Notes under the pieces: generated by a model
What the model saw: the letters and a program-made list of their open reading frames with translations, nothing else
Told to the model about the DNA's origin: nothing
The model's database searches: none
Translations under genes and position numbers: made by a program
Part shown: piece after piece, positions 34,689 to 42,691 of the stretch
Position numbering within the stretch: the stretch's first letter is position 1
Layout of the letters: each line of letters opens with the position of its first letter
Origin: Gordonia terrae
GTDB taxonomy: Bacteria; Actinomycetota; Actinomycetes; Mycobacteriales; Mycobacteriaceae
Reading direction: 5' to 3'
Length of the DNA stretch: 64,000 bases
NCBI RefSeq assembly: GCF_001698225.1
Contig: NZ_CP016594.1
Coordinates: forward strand, 3,100,001 to 3,164,000

Positions 34689-34694
34689 TAAGGT
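34689..34694 (+). promoter_or_regulatory. -10 box for leaderless PPOX-fold protein transcript
   Basis: TAAGGT ends six bases before the ATG at 34701. Confidence 0.5.
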
Positions 34695-34700
34695 CGGCGC

Positions 34701-35186
34701 ATGGCCAGAACAGTCGCGAAAGCCGATGGTGTCGACCGTGCCGGACTGCTCGAGTTCATCCGGCCGCGTCACCACATGATCCTCAGCACCGTCCGATCCA
34801 ATGGCAGTCCGCAGATGTCGCCGGTCACCGGCGGCGTCGACGAGCAGGGGCGGATCGTCATCTCGACCTACCCCGGACGCGCCAAGGCCGCGAACCTCCG
34901 CCGCACCTCCGTCGCCGGGGTCGTGGTCCTGTCCGACGAGTTCAACGGTGCCTGGGTCCAGGTCGACGGCGATGCCGAGGTCCTCGACATGCCCGAGGCC
35001 GAAGACGCGCTGGTCGACTATTTTCGCAGCATCTCCGGAGAACATCCGGACTGGGACGAATACCGCGCCGCCATGCGGACCCAGGGCAAGTCGCTGATCC
35101 GCATCACCCCGACCAGTTGGGGTCCGATCGCCACCGGCGGGTTCCCCGCCGACGTCGCGGCGCGGCTCGACGCACAGGATCGATGA
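34701..35186 (+). CDS. PPOX-class (split beta-barrel) F420-dependent oxidoreductase-like protein
   Basis: 161 residues with the pyridoxamine-phosphate-oxidase-like split barrel: HHMILSTVRSNGSPQMSPVT, then GGVDEQGRIVISTYPGRAKA, NLRRTSVAGVVVLS and AWVQVDGDAEVLD. Mycobacterial proteins of this type bind coenzyme F420 or flavin and reduce various substrates. The final part (LIRITPTSWGPIATGGFP) is common in the F420-dependent subgroup. The substrate is unknown. The ATG is fixed by the TAAGGT box directly upstream. Confidence 0.82.
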   Translation: MARTVAKADGVDRAGLLEFIRPRHHMILSTVRSNGSPQMSPVTGGVDEQGRIVISTYPGRAKAANLRRTSVAGVVVLSDEFNGAWVQVDGDAEVLDMPEAEDALVDYFRSISGEHPDWDEYRAAMRTQGKSLIRITPTSWGPIATGGFPADVAARLDAQDR

Positions 35187-35217
35187 TCGACCCCCGCGGC
35201 GCGACGGGCCCGATCGG

Positions 35218-36186
35218 TTGACCACCGCCGCTGACATCGAGATCAGCGCGCTCACGAAAACCTATGGTGAGCATCGTGTTCTCGACGGCATCGACCTGCA
35301 CGTACCCGCGGGAAGCGTGACCGCCCTGTTGGGGCCGAACGGGTCCGGCAAGACCACGACCGTCGGCATCGCGTCGACCCTGTTCCCTGCCGACTCGGGG
35401 ACGGTGACCATCGGCGGATACGACACGGTCGCGCGGGCGCGCGAGGTCCGGGCGATCATCGGCGTCACCGGTCAGTCGGTCGCGGTCGACGAGTTGTTCA
35501 GCGGACGAGACAATCTCGTTCTCATGGCCGATTTGCGCCGGCTGGGCCGACGCGGTGGACGCGCACGTGCGCAGGAGTTGATCGAGCAGTTCGACCTCGT
35601 CGACGCCGCAGACCGGCCGGTGTCGACGTATTCGGGCGGAATGCGCCGCCGGCTCGACCTCGCGATGACGCTCGTGTCGATCCCGCGGGTCATCTTCCTC
35701 GACGAACCGACCACGGGACTCGACCCCAGGAGTCGACGGATGCTGTGGGAGACCATCTCTCGCCTGGCCGCCGACGGTGTCACCATCTTCCTCACCACCC
35801 AGTACCTCGAGGAGGCCGACCGGCTCGCCGACCGGATCGCCGTCCTGGACCATGGACACATCGTGGCCGAGGGCACCGCCGCCGAGTTGAAGAGCCGGGT
35901 CCACGATTCCGAGGTGCGCCTGACCTTCCCCGACCGCGACTCGTTCGACGCGGCGGCCTCGCTCCTGCCGGATGCGCGTCCTGTTCCCGAAGCACGTCGC
36001 CTCGACATCGCGACCGACGACACCGTCGCCACTGTCCGGAACACGCTGAACCGACTCGACGCCGCCGGGATCCGGGTCGCCGACGTCGGAGTCCATGCCC
36101 CGACCCTCGACGACGTGTTCTTCGCCCTCACGGGCAACCCCTCTCCCGCGATCACCGACCCCGATGAGTTCGGCGGAACGTCATGA
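35218..36186 (+). CDS. ABC transporter ATP-binding protein, DrrA (daunorubicin resistance) type
   Basis: 322 residues from a TTG (the only suitable start before the first domain). Walker A GPNGSGKTTT, Q loop region TGQSVAVDE, signature YSGGMRRRLD, Walker B VIFLDEPTTGLD and the switch segment TTQYLEEADRL are all intact. The C-terminal domain after residue 220 is the DrrA-type extension. It energises the adjacent membrane protein for export of a hydrophobic compound, drug or lipid. Its stop overlaps the start of the permease gene (ATGA). Confidence 0.9.
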   Translation: MTTAADIEISALTKTYGEHRVLDGIDLHVPAGSVTALLGPNGSGKTTTVGIASTLFPADSGTVTIGGYDTVARAREVRAIIGVTGQSVAVDELFSGRDNLVLMADLRRLGRRGGRARAQELIEQFDLVDAADRPVSTYSGGMRRRLDLAMTLVSIPRVIFLDEPTTGLDPRSRRMLWETISRLAADGVTIFLTTQYLEEADRLADRIAVLDHGHIVAEGTAAELKSRVHDSEVRLTFPDRDSFDAAASLLPDARPVPEARRLDIATDDTVATVRNTLNRLDAAGIRVADVGVHAPTLDDVFFALTGNPSPAITDPDEFGGTS

Positions 36187-36986
36187 CGGCCCTCGCGCAC
36201 ACGGTGTCGGACGCGCGGGTCATGGTCCGCCGCAACGTTCGGCGGCTCATCAAGTTCCCCGTCCTCACCGTGATGCTGGTCGGGATTCCGGTCGTCTTCC
36301 TGCTCCTGTTTGTCTATGTGTTCGGCGGTCAGCTCGGCGCCGGGATGACCACCCAGTCCGGCGACACCGGTCGGACCGCCTACCTCGACTACGTGGTGCC
36401 CGGGATCGTGCTGGTCACCGTCGCCTCGGCGGTCCAGGGCACCGCGATCGTCGTCGCGATGGACATGACATCGGGGATCATCAACCGCTTTCGCACCATG
36501 GACATCGCCCGCTCGGCGGTCCTCACCGGCCACGTGCTCGCCAGCCTTCTGCAGGCGCTGTTCAGCATCGTCGTGGTCCTGGCCGTCGCCATCGCGATCG
36601 GTTTCCGTCCGTCGGCGGGACTGCTCGACTGGCTGGGCGCGCTCGGCGTGACCACCGTGTTCTCGATCGCGCTGATCTGGCTGTCGGTCTATCTCGGGCT
36701 GGCGGCCAAGAGCGTCGAGACCGCAAGCAACACACCGATGTTCCTCACGATCCTGCCGTTTCTCAGCACGGGGTTCGTGCCGGCCGAGTCCCTGCCCGCC
36801 GGACTTCGGCAGTTCGCCGAGTACCAGCCGTTCACCCCCGTCATCGAGGTGCTGCGCGGAACCCTCACCGACGCCCCGGTCCCGGTGGGGAGCGTTGCCG
36901 CGGCACTCGTGTGGAGCGTCGTCATCGGCGGGGCGTCGTATGCCCTCGCCCTCCGAACCTACGAGCGGCGGCGTGTTCCCGGATAA
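36183..36986 (+). CDS. ABC-2 type permease, DrrB type
   Basis: 267 residues with six membrane helices, including FPVLTVMLVGIPVVFLLLFV near the N-terminus, LFSIVVVLAVAIAIGF, TTVFSIALIWLSVYLGLAAK and the last helix LVWSVVIGGASYALAL. The conserved cytoplasmic loop MDMTSGIINRFRTMDIARSA contacts the ATPase. It is the membrane half of the two-gene exporter. No biosynthetic gene for an exported product is adjacent, and the nearest neighbour (36997) has a GyrI-like ligand-binding fold, so a xenobiotic-response role is possible but inferred only from context. Confidence 0.9.
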   Translation: MTALAHTVSDARVMVRRNVRRLIKFPVLTVMLVGIPVVFLLLFVYVFGGQLGAGMTTQSGDTGRTAYLDYVVPGIVLVTVASAVQGTAIVVAMDMTSGIINRFRTMDIARSAVLTGHVLASLLQALFSIVVVLAVAIAIGFRPSAGLLDWLGALGVTTVFSIALIWLSVYLGLAAKSVETASNTPMFLTILPFLSTGFVPAESLPAGLRQFAEYQPFTPVIEVLRGTLTDAPVPVGSVAAALVWSVVIGGASYALALRTYERRRVPG

Positions 36987-36989
36987 GGT
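36984..36989 (+). promoter_or_regulatory. -10 box for leaderless GyrI-like protein transcript
   Basis: TAAGGT overlaps the end of the permease gene and is seven bases before the GTG at 36997; it decides that start over the GTG at 36973. Confidence 0.45.
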
Positions 36990-36996
36990 CGTCGAC

Positions 36997-37638
36997 GTGC
37001 CCGAGAAGGTCGACTTCAAGAAGACGCTCGACGCGTACAAGGCCCGCCGCGGCCGGATACGTGTTCTCGAAATGCCCGTGATGCGCTACCTCATGATCGA
37101 CGGGTCGGGCGACCCGAACACCACGCCGCAGTTCGCCGCGACGATCGAGACGCTGTACCCGGTCGCCTATGCGCTGAAGTTCGCGAGCAGCCGCGAACTC
37201 GGCCGCGACTACGTCGTGCCGCCGCTCGAGGGTCTCTGGTGGGCGGAGGACATGAGCGCGTTCACCGGGGCTCGCGACAAAGGCCGCTGGAATTGGACAC
37301 TCATGCTGATGGTCCCCGACTGGATCGACACTGGCATGCTCGACGCCGCGGTCGTGCAGGCGGGCACGAAGAAGTCGCCGCCGCGGCTCGACGACCTCCG
37401 CATCGCCTCCCTGGACGAGGGCCTGTGCGTACAGACGCTGCATCACGGTTCCTTCGACGACGAGGGCCCGGTGCTGGCCGAGATGCACGATCGATTCATC
37501 CCGGACAACGGCCTGCGTATGCGCGGCCGGCACCACGAGATCTATTTCAGCGACTTCCGTCGGGTCGCGCCGGACAAGCTCCGCACCCTCCTGCGTCAAC
37601 CGGTCGGATCCGCGACGACGACCACCGGGACGGTGTGA
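36997..37638 (+). CDS. GyrI-like small-molecule-binding domain protein
   Basis: 213 residues. The start PEKVDFKKTLDAYKARRGRI and the segments RYLMIDGSGDPNTTPQFAAT and GLWWAEDMSAFTGARDKGRW fit the GyrI-like/SRPBCC-neighbour family found next to transporters and regulators; the C-terminal HHEIYFSDFRRVAPDKLRTL is the family end. These proteins bind small ligands and some have hydrolase activity against cyclopropanoid toxins. It has no DNA-binding domain. It follows the DrrAB-type exporter, though the TAAGGT box suggests it can be expressed on its own. Confidence 0.75.
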   Translation: MPEKVDFKKTLDAYKARRGRIRVLEMPVMRYLMIDGSGDPNTTPQFAATIETLYPVAYALKFASSRELGRDYVVPPLEGLWWAEDMSAFTGARDKGRWNWTLMLMVPDWIDTGMLDAAVVQAGTKKSPPRLDDLRIASLDEGLCVQTLHHGSFDDEGPVLAEMHDRFIPDNGLRMRGRHHEIYFSDFRRVAPDKLRTLLRQPVGSATTTTGTV

Positions 37639-37667
37639 CGAAAGACGCCACATGGCACGCACTTCCG

Positions 37668-38708
37668 CTACGAATCCACAGTCTGTGCCCTGGCCGGTGT
37701 CCAACCGAGCGCAGGCCCGAGCCGTCCGGCGAGATCACCCACGATCTGCAGATAGTCCGGTTCGTCGAAGGAGAACGGCAACGCGAAGGCCACCTCGGTG
37801 GCGCGCTGGAATCCCGCGTGCTCGTAGAGCGTTTCGGCGAGTTCGGCGGACGGACCGACGTAGTCGGGCGAGAACAGCAGGCCGCGGGGTCCCTGCGGGG
37901 TGCGCGTGCGTTCCGATCGGCTCTCGGCGTACGCCCGGTACTACCGTACCTGATCCGGGGTCGCCGAGTCGGTGGGGATCACCACCAGCCCCTGAGACAC
38001 CCGCGCTCGGTCGGGATCGACGTGACTGGCGCGGTAGGCGTCGATGTGTTCGGCCTGGATCGTCGCGAAGTCCCGCGACCGCGTCCCCTCGACGGTCACC
38101 ACCGACGAGGTCAGGTAGTTGATCCCCTGCCGACCCGCCCAGACCGCGGAGCTCAGTCCGCCTCCGTACCAGACCCGGTCGGCCAGTCCGGGCGAATGCG
38201 GCTGCACACGGCGCGAGAACGTCTCGATCCCGACGGTCCCCTCGAAGTCGCTGACCGGCTCACCGCGCAGGTTGTCCAGGAGCCGCGCCACCCGATCCTT
38301 CGAGAAGTTCTCCAGCGCATGTGTTTCGGGGTACAGGGCGGTCTTGACGTCGTCGTAGCGCATCGGTACGCCCACGGAGACACCCGGATTGAGCCGGCCC
38401 GCGCTGAGGATGTCGACGGTCGCCAGGTCCTCGGCCAGCCGCAGCGGGTTCTCCAGGCCGAGCGGGATCACCGCGGTGCCCAGCTCGATGCGGCTGGTAC
38501 GCACAGCGGCAGCGGCCAGCACGGCCACCGGCGAGGAGATGCCGTACTGGAGATGGCGGTTGCGCACCCACACGCTGTCGAAGCCGAGTTCCTCGGCCAG
38601 CTCGATCATCCGCAGGGTTTCGAGATGGCCGGGGCGGGGATCGTCGCCGTCGAAGCGTCCGATGGTCAGGAATCCGAGCTTTCGGAGGGGTTCACCGCGT
38701 CGTGGCAT
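37668..38708 (-). pseudogene. LLM-class flavin-dependent oxidoreductase interrupted by an in-frame amber codon
   Basis: The frame starts at ATG 38708 (MPRRGEPLRKLGFLTIGRFD) and codes for a luciferase-like monooxygenase: TLRMIELAEELGFDSVWVRN, ELGTAVIPLGLENPL, DRVWYGGGLSSAVWAG. It stops at TAG (37941-37943) after TDSATPDQVR. The same frame continues without further stops for 90 codons to TAG at 37668-37670, and this tail is clearly family sequence (GPRGLLFSPDYVGPSAELAE, VAFALPFSFDEPDYLQIVGD). A single nonsense mutation (or sequencing error) therefore splits an otherwise intact gene of 346 codons. It lies convergent with the GyrI-like gene. The N-terminal 255 residues may still be made but should not fold fully. 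Confidence 0.86.
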
Positions 38709-38800
38709 GCCGTCGATTCTCACACCGCGGGCGGCCGGACGACGCCGGAAAATCAGTGTGGGCCGAAGTCCGGCGGGGCCGGTGTCCCCCGGCTCGCGTC

Positions 38801-38806
38801 TATAGT
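38801..38806 (+). promoter_or_regulatory. -10 box candidate for poxB
   Basis: TATAGT lies 33 bases before the poxB ATG, in the 131-base spacer to the divergent LLM pseudogene. The ribosome binding site is weak. Confidence 0.4.
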
Positions 38807-38839
38807 CGGGACACACCGACCCCGACCGAACGGATCGCC

Positions 38840-40576
38840 ATGTCCACCACAGTCGCGGAGAGAATCGTCGAGGAACTCGAACGTGCCGGAGTCCGGCGCG
38901 TCCACGGGCTTCCCGGTGATTCGCTCAACGGTTTCACCGATGCCCTGCGCAGAAACGACGCCATCTCGTGGCGGCACGTCCGGCACGAGGAGTCGGCCGC
39001 CTTCGCCGCATCCGCCGAAGCCGCTCTCACCGGCGAACTCGCGGTGTGTGTCGGAAGTTGCGGACCCGGAAACCTGCACCTGATCAACGGCCTGTTCGAC
39101 GCCCACCGCAGCCGTGTCCCCGTCCTCGCGATCGCCGCGCACATCCCGGCCACCGAGATCGGCACCGGTTACTTCCAGGAGACGCACCCCGAGCAGCTGT
39201 TCCGGGAATGCAGCGCCTACTGCGAAATGGTCAGCACCCCCGACCAGATGCCGCGCCTGCTCGACATCGCGCTGCGCACCGCCGTCGAGAAGCGGGACGT
39301 CGCGGTGCTCGTCATCCCGGGCGAGACGTTTCTCGCGCCCTGCCCCAAGCGACGAGCCGGCGCCCCCATCCGGCACATCCCACGCGTCACCCGTCCCACC
39401 GATGCCGAGATCGCCCGTGCCGCAGACACTCTCAACGCCGCCGAGCGGGTGACCATACTCGCCGGCGCGGGCGTGCAGGGCTCGCATGACGAGGTCGTCG
39501 AGCTCGCGCGGGCGCTGCAGGCACCCGTCGTCCACGCCTTGCGTGGCAAGGAGTTCATCGAATACGACAACCCCTATGACGTGGGAATGACCGGCCTTCT
39601 GGGCTTCTCATCCGGGTATCGCGCAATCGAGAAATGCGACACCCTGCTCATGCTCGGCACCGACTTCCCCTACGAGCAGTTCTATCCGTCGAAGGCGACC
39701 ATCATCCAGGTCGACATCCGCGGTGAACAGATCGGTCGACGCTGTCCCGTCGACCTGCCTCTCGTCGGCGATGTCGGCGACACCGTCCGGGCCCTGCTGC
39801 CGTCGATCACCGCAGGCCGCGACAGCGAGCACCTGTCGACCTCGCTGGCCCACTACGCCACGGCACGACGCCGCCTCGACGATCTCGCCGACAACGACCG
39901 CAACCGGGCACCGATCCACCCGCAGTACCTCACCCGCCTGATCAGCGAGAAGGCCAGTGCCGACGCGGTGTTCATCCCCGACGTCGGCTCACCGGTGGTG
40001 TGGGCGGCGCGTTATCTCGAGATGAACGGCACCCGGCGACTGATCGGTTCGTTCACCCACGGCTCGATGGCCAACGCCGTGTCCCAGGCGATCGGCGCAC
40101 AGACCGCCTTCCCCGACCGCCAGATCATCGCGCTGGCCGGCGACGGCGGGCTCGCGATGTTGCTCGGCGAGCTGCTCACCATCACGCAGAACAAGCTGCC
40201 GGTGAAGATCGTCGTCTTCGACAACGCGTCCCTGAACTTCGTCGAGGTCGAGATGAAGGCTGCCGGATTCGTGAACTACGCAACCGATCTCGACAACCCG
40301 GACTTCGCCGCGCTCGCGGAGTCGCTCGGTATCCGGGGCCGGCGCGTCGAGAAGCCCGACGACCTCGCCGGCGCGGTCGACGACTTTCTCGCCCACGACG
40401 GTCCGGCGCTGCTCGACGTCGTCACCGCTCGGCAGGAGCTGTCCATCCCGCCGGCGATCACCGCTGCCCAGGCCAAGGGTTTCACCCTCTACGCCCTGCG
40501 CACCGTGTTGTCCGGGCGCGGCGACGAACTCATCGACCTCGCCGAGACCAACCTGTTCCGGCGTCTGTTCGACTAG
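38840..40576 (+). CDS. poxB: Pyruvate dehydrogenase (quinone)/pyruvate oxidase PoxB
   Basis: 578 residues, very similar to E. coli PoxB along the whole length. It decarboxylates pyruvate to acetate and CO2, passing electrons via FAD to the quinone pool at the membrane. Seen: ThDP half-site RHEESAAFAASAEA, VCVGSCGPGNLHLINGLFDA, the FAD region VHALRGKEFIEYDNPYDVGM, the ThDP-metal motif GDGGLAMLLGE with FDN, and the C-terminal amphipathic membrane-binding part (GFTLYALRTVLSGRGDEL). An acetolactate synthase is excluded by this C-terminus and the overall match. The 3' end overlaps the convergent MBL gene by four bases. Confidence 0.95.
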   Translation: MSTTVAERIVEELERAGVRRVHGLPGDSLNGFTDALRRNDAISWRHVRHEESAAFAASAEAALTGELAVCVGSCGPGNLHLINGLFDAHRSRVPVLAIAAHIPATEIGTGYFQETHPEQLFRECSAYCEMVSTPDQMPRLLDIALRTAVEKRDVAVLVIPGETFLAPCPKRRAGAPIRHIPRVTRPTDAEIARAADTLNAAERVTILAGAGVQGSHDEVVELARALQAPVVHALRGKEFIEYDNPYDVGMTGLLGFSSGYRAIEKCDTLLMLGTDFPYEQFYPSKATIIQVDIRGEQIGRRCPVDLPLVGDVGDTVRALLPSITAGRDSEHLSTSLAHYATARRRLDDLADNDRNRAPIHPQYLTRLISEKASADAVFIPDVGSPVVWAARYLEMNGTRRLIGSFTHGSMANAVSQAIGAQTAFPDRQIIALAGDGGLAMLLGELLTITQNKLPVKIVVFDNASLNFVEVEMKAAGFVNYATDLDNPDFAALAESLGIRGRRVEKPDDLAGAVDDFLAHDGPALLDVVTARQELSIPPAITAAQAKGFTLYALRTVLSGRGDELIDLAETNLFRRLFD

Positions 40577-41223
40577 CGGCTCGGGCCGGCGGCTGTCGAC
40601 AGACCCGCGATTGCCTCGGTCACGTGAGCCGTCCAGGCCGAGGTGTCGACGCGGTGAACGGCGGAGTCCCCGGCGTAGGCGCTGGATATGACAACGTCCG
40701 GGGCCACGGTGGCCAACAGTTCCAGGCTCGCGGCGAGCTGATCCGCGTCGCTCATGCCGGGGAGGTAACCGGCGGTCCACCGCCCCGAGGCGCTGAGATA
40801 GAGGGTGTCCCCGGTGAACAGATAGCGGTCACCGTCGGCGCCGTGCACCAAGTAGCTCGTGCTGCCCGGAGTGTGACCCGGCGACGGGATCACCTCGACC
40901 CCGTTGTCGTCGACGTGCCGGTCCGCGAGAGCGACACCGATCCGCGCGTGACCGCTGATCCGATCCGCTTCGGTGGCCGGCGCGCGCAGGTTCGAACCGA
41001 AGCGTGCCTGGATCGTGGCGAGCATGGGTCCGGCCTCGTCCTGGTGGGACAGGTACTGCTCGTCGATCCCCCCGAGCCGGGCGAAGCTGTCGAACTCGGA
41101 ATCGGAGGCGACCGAGTAGAAGAGCACATTCCGGCTCGAGGTCCACAGGTAGGCGTGCGTGGTGAGTCCGGGGAACGGGTTGTCGGAGCTGGTCTCCCAC
41201 AAGTCGGTGAGAACGCGGCGCAT
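40573..41223 (-). CDS. MBL-fold hydrolase-like protein with incomplete metal motif
   Basis: 216 residues from the ATG at 41223, which has AAGGAG upstream. The metallo-beta-lactamase fold shows in THAYLWTSSRNVLFYSVASD, IPSPGHTPGSTSYLV and YLFTGDTLYLS. The usual metal motif HxHxDH is replaced by SHQDEAG (one His and the Asp/Glu remain), while the His of GHTPG and the Asp of TGDTL are kept, and the last His region reads ISSAYAGD. It may bind one metal or none. Upstream is a MerR/SoxR-like operator, so it is probably induced by a stress signal. Confidence 0.78.
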   Translation of the reverse strand: MRRVLTDLWETSSDNPFPGLTTHAYLWTSSRNVLFYSVASDSEFDSFARLGGIDEQYLSHQDEAGPMLATIQARFGSNLRAPATEADRISGHARIGVALADRHVDDNGVEVIPSPGHTPGSTSYLVHGADGDRYLFTGDTLYLSASGRWTAGYLPGMSDADQLAASLELLATVAPDVVISSAYAGDSAVHRVDTSAWTAHVTEAIAGLSTAAGPSR

Positions 41224-41266
41224 CGGTGTCTCCTTCGGTTGTGTGGAATGTCCACTCCACGCTGCA

Positions 41267-41286
41267 ACTTCAGGTTGGCTTGAAGT
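41267..41286 (-). promoter_or_regulatory. MerR/SoxR-type operator upstream of the MBL gene
   Basis: ACTTCAGGTTGGCTTGAAGT is an inverted repeat with perfect six-base outer arms. Its inner 18 bases match 13 positions of the E. coli SoxR box as I recall it. On the minus strand TTGACT and CAGCGT are 19 bases apart around it, the long spacer typical of MerR-controlled promoters. No MerR gene is adjacent. Confidence 0.5.
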
Positions 41287-41366
41287 CAACGTCCGTGAGT
41301 GCCAGGTGCGCGACAGTCGGCACGGGTGATACACATTAGGGAATCCGTCTCACGTCTGGAGTTCCT

Positions 41367-42626
41367 GTGTCCCTCTCGCCGCCACCCGACGCTCCGGCCT
41401 TTCCCGCGGCGGTCGCCTATGAGTCCGCGATGTCGAACCGCCGTCTGCGACGTGTCCGTACCCTGGTCCGGCGAGCGACCCGCAAGGATCTCTTCCCGGA
41501 GCCGGAGCACCTGCGCACCTTCGCCGAGGACATGTTCCGCACCGACCCGGTCGCCGAACGTTTCGTCGACGAGGTGTACGGCACGCTGGGCGGTGAGACC
41601 GCGCGGGCGCTCCTCGATCAGGCACTCACCGACGGTCTCGACAGCATCAGCGATCCCCCACCTGCTCTGGTCGACCTGTTCGAGGAGTTCGAGACCGTCC
41701 CGGACTGGGTCGACCCCGAACTGATCGCGGAGGGCGAGGCCATCTGGCGCCGGTGGGGCACCGGCCTGTTCAGTGTCGCCGGCGGGATCACCCTGGAGAT
41801 GTACACCGAGTCCGCTGTCGCGAAACCGCTCTCACTGGCCGGCGGTTATGCAGGCGACAACGCGCTGCGCCGGTTCCTGGAGACCTCGCGCTTCTGGATC
41901 GACGTCTCACAGCCCGGGGCGCTGCTCACACCGGGGTCGCAGGGTCGTGCGACGGCGATGCGCGTTCGGGTCATGCACGTGTGGGTTCGTCGCACCGTCG
42001 CCGAGCATCCGGAATGGGATCGGCAACGCTGGGGGGATCCGATCAGTCAGTCGTATCAACTGCTGACCCTGCTGGGCGGCAGCGTGGTGCCGGCGATGGC
42101 GCTGTGGCTCACCGGAGTACAGACGACACCCCGCGAGATCCGCGTCCTGCTGCACTACCAGCGTTACCTGGGCCACCTGCTCGGTGTGCGCACGCAGTGG
42201 TACCCCGAGACGATCGCCGACTCCTTACGGCTGCTGGCCTTCGTCACCTCCACCCGCACGTACGACGCCGGGGACGATGGTGCCGAGCTCATCGAGTCGT
42301 TTCCGGCGGCGTTCGCGAAGAGCGGCTCGACCGGACTGCAGCGACTGCGCGGCAGATACAACGCGGCCATGTACGCGGCATATTCGAGCATCTACATGCT
42401 GCCCATGACGCGGGTGCGCTACCGGATGCCGAGCCCGGTTCCGGGGATACTCGTCATCGCACTCCGTCTCCCCGCCGTGATCGCCATCGAGACCGCCCGT
42501 CGGATCTCACCCGGATTCCGCCGTCTGCACGAGCGGTGGATGTGCCGCCACCGGGAGAACTGGCACGACTGGCAGACCTCGGGGCGGCCGGCGGAGTACG
42601 CCCACGGCAAGGGGCTCCGACGCTGA
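41367..42626 (+). CDS. MpaB/DUF2236 family oxygenase-like protein
   Basis: 419 residues from a GTG. The DUF2236 (MpaB/latex-clearing protein) fold is recognised from RRWGTGLFSVAGGITLEMYT, RRFLETSRFWIDVSQPGALL, AMRVRVMHVWVRRTVAEH with the conserved His and Arg residues, and WYPETIADSLRLLAF. Members bind haem b and cleave or oxidise isoprenoid or other substrates; the rubber oxygenase Lcp of Gordonia belongs to the wider family. This protein has no Tat or Sec signal peptide, unlike secreted Lcp, so an intracellular oxygenase is more likely. It is 65 bases upstream of the HadAB gene but has no clear partner. Confidence 0.75.
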   Translation: MSLSPPPDAPAFPAAVAYESAMSNRRLRRVRTLVRRATRKDLFPEPEHLRTFAEDMFRTDPVAERFVDEVYGTLGGETARALLDQALTDGLDSISDPPPALVDLFEEFETVPDWVDPELIAEGEAIWRRWGTGLFSVAGGITLEMYTESAVAKPLSLAGGYAGDNALRRFLETSRFWIDVSQPGALLTPGSQGRATAMRVRVMHVWVRRTVAEHPEWDRQRWGDPISQSYQLLTLLGGSVVPAMALWLTGVQTTPREIRVLLHYQRYLGHLLGVRTQWYPETIADSLRLLAFVTSTRTYDAGDDGAELIESFPAAFAKSGSTGLQRLRGRYNAAMYAAYSSIYMLPMTRVRYRMPSPVPGILVIALRLPAVIAIETARRISPGFRRLHERWMCRHRENWHDWQTSGRPAEYAHGKGLRR

Positions 42627-42678
42627 CGCGCGACGGCCGCAAACTTACTCCGGAGTTGGACTCGGATCGGTACACCGT

Positions 42679-42684
42679 TAGCGT
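42679..42684 (+). promoter_or_regulatory. -10 box for leaderless HadAB-type transcript
   Basis: TAGCGT ends seven bases before the GTG at 42692. Confidence 0.45.
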
Positions 42685-42691
42685 GTTCGGG

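Noticed and set aside
36895-36996. Longer N-terminus for the GyrI-like protein
   Set aside because: It would lie inside the permease gene in another frame; the TAAGGT box points to the GTG at 36997.
38840-40576. Link of the ThDP enzyme to the pap-aurF operon as an arylpyruvate decarboxylase
   Set aside because: The protein matches PoxB along its whole length, including the membrane-binding end, and is 7 kb away.
41367-42626. Latex-clearing rubber oxygenase Lcp
   Set aside because: The fold family is the same, but there is no export signal and the overall match is closer to MpaB-like intracellular proteins.
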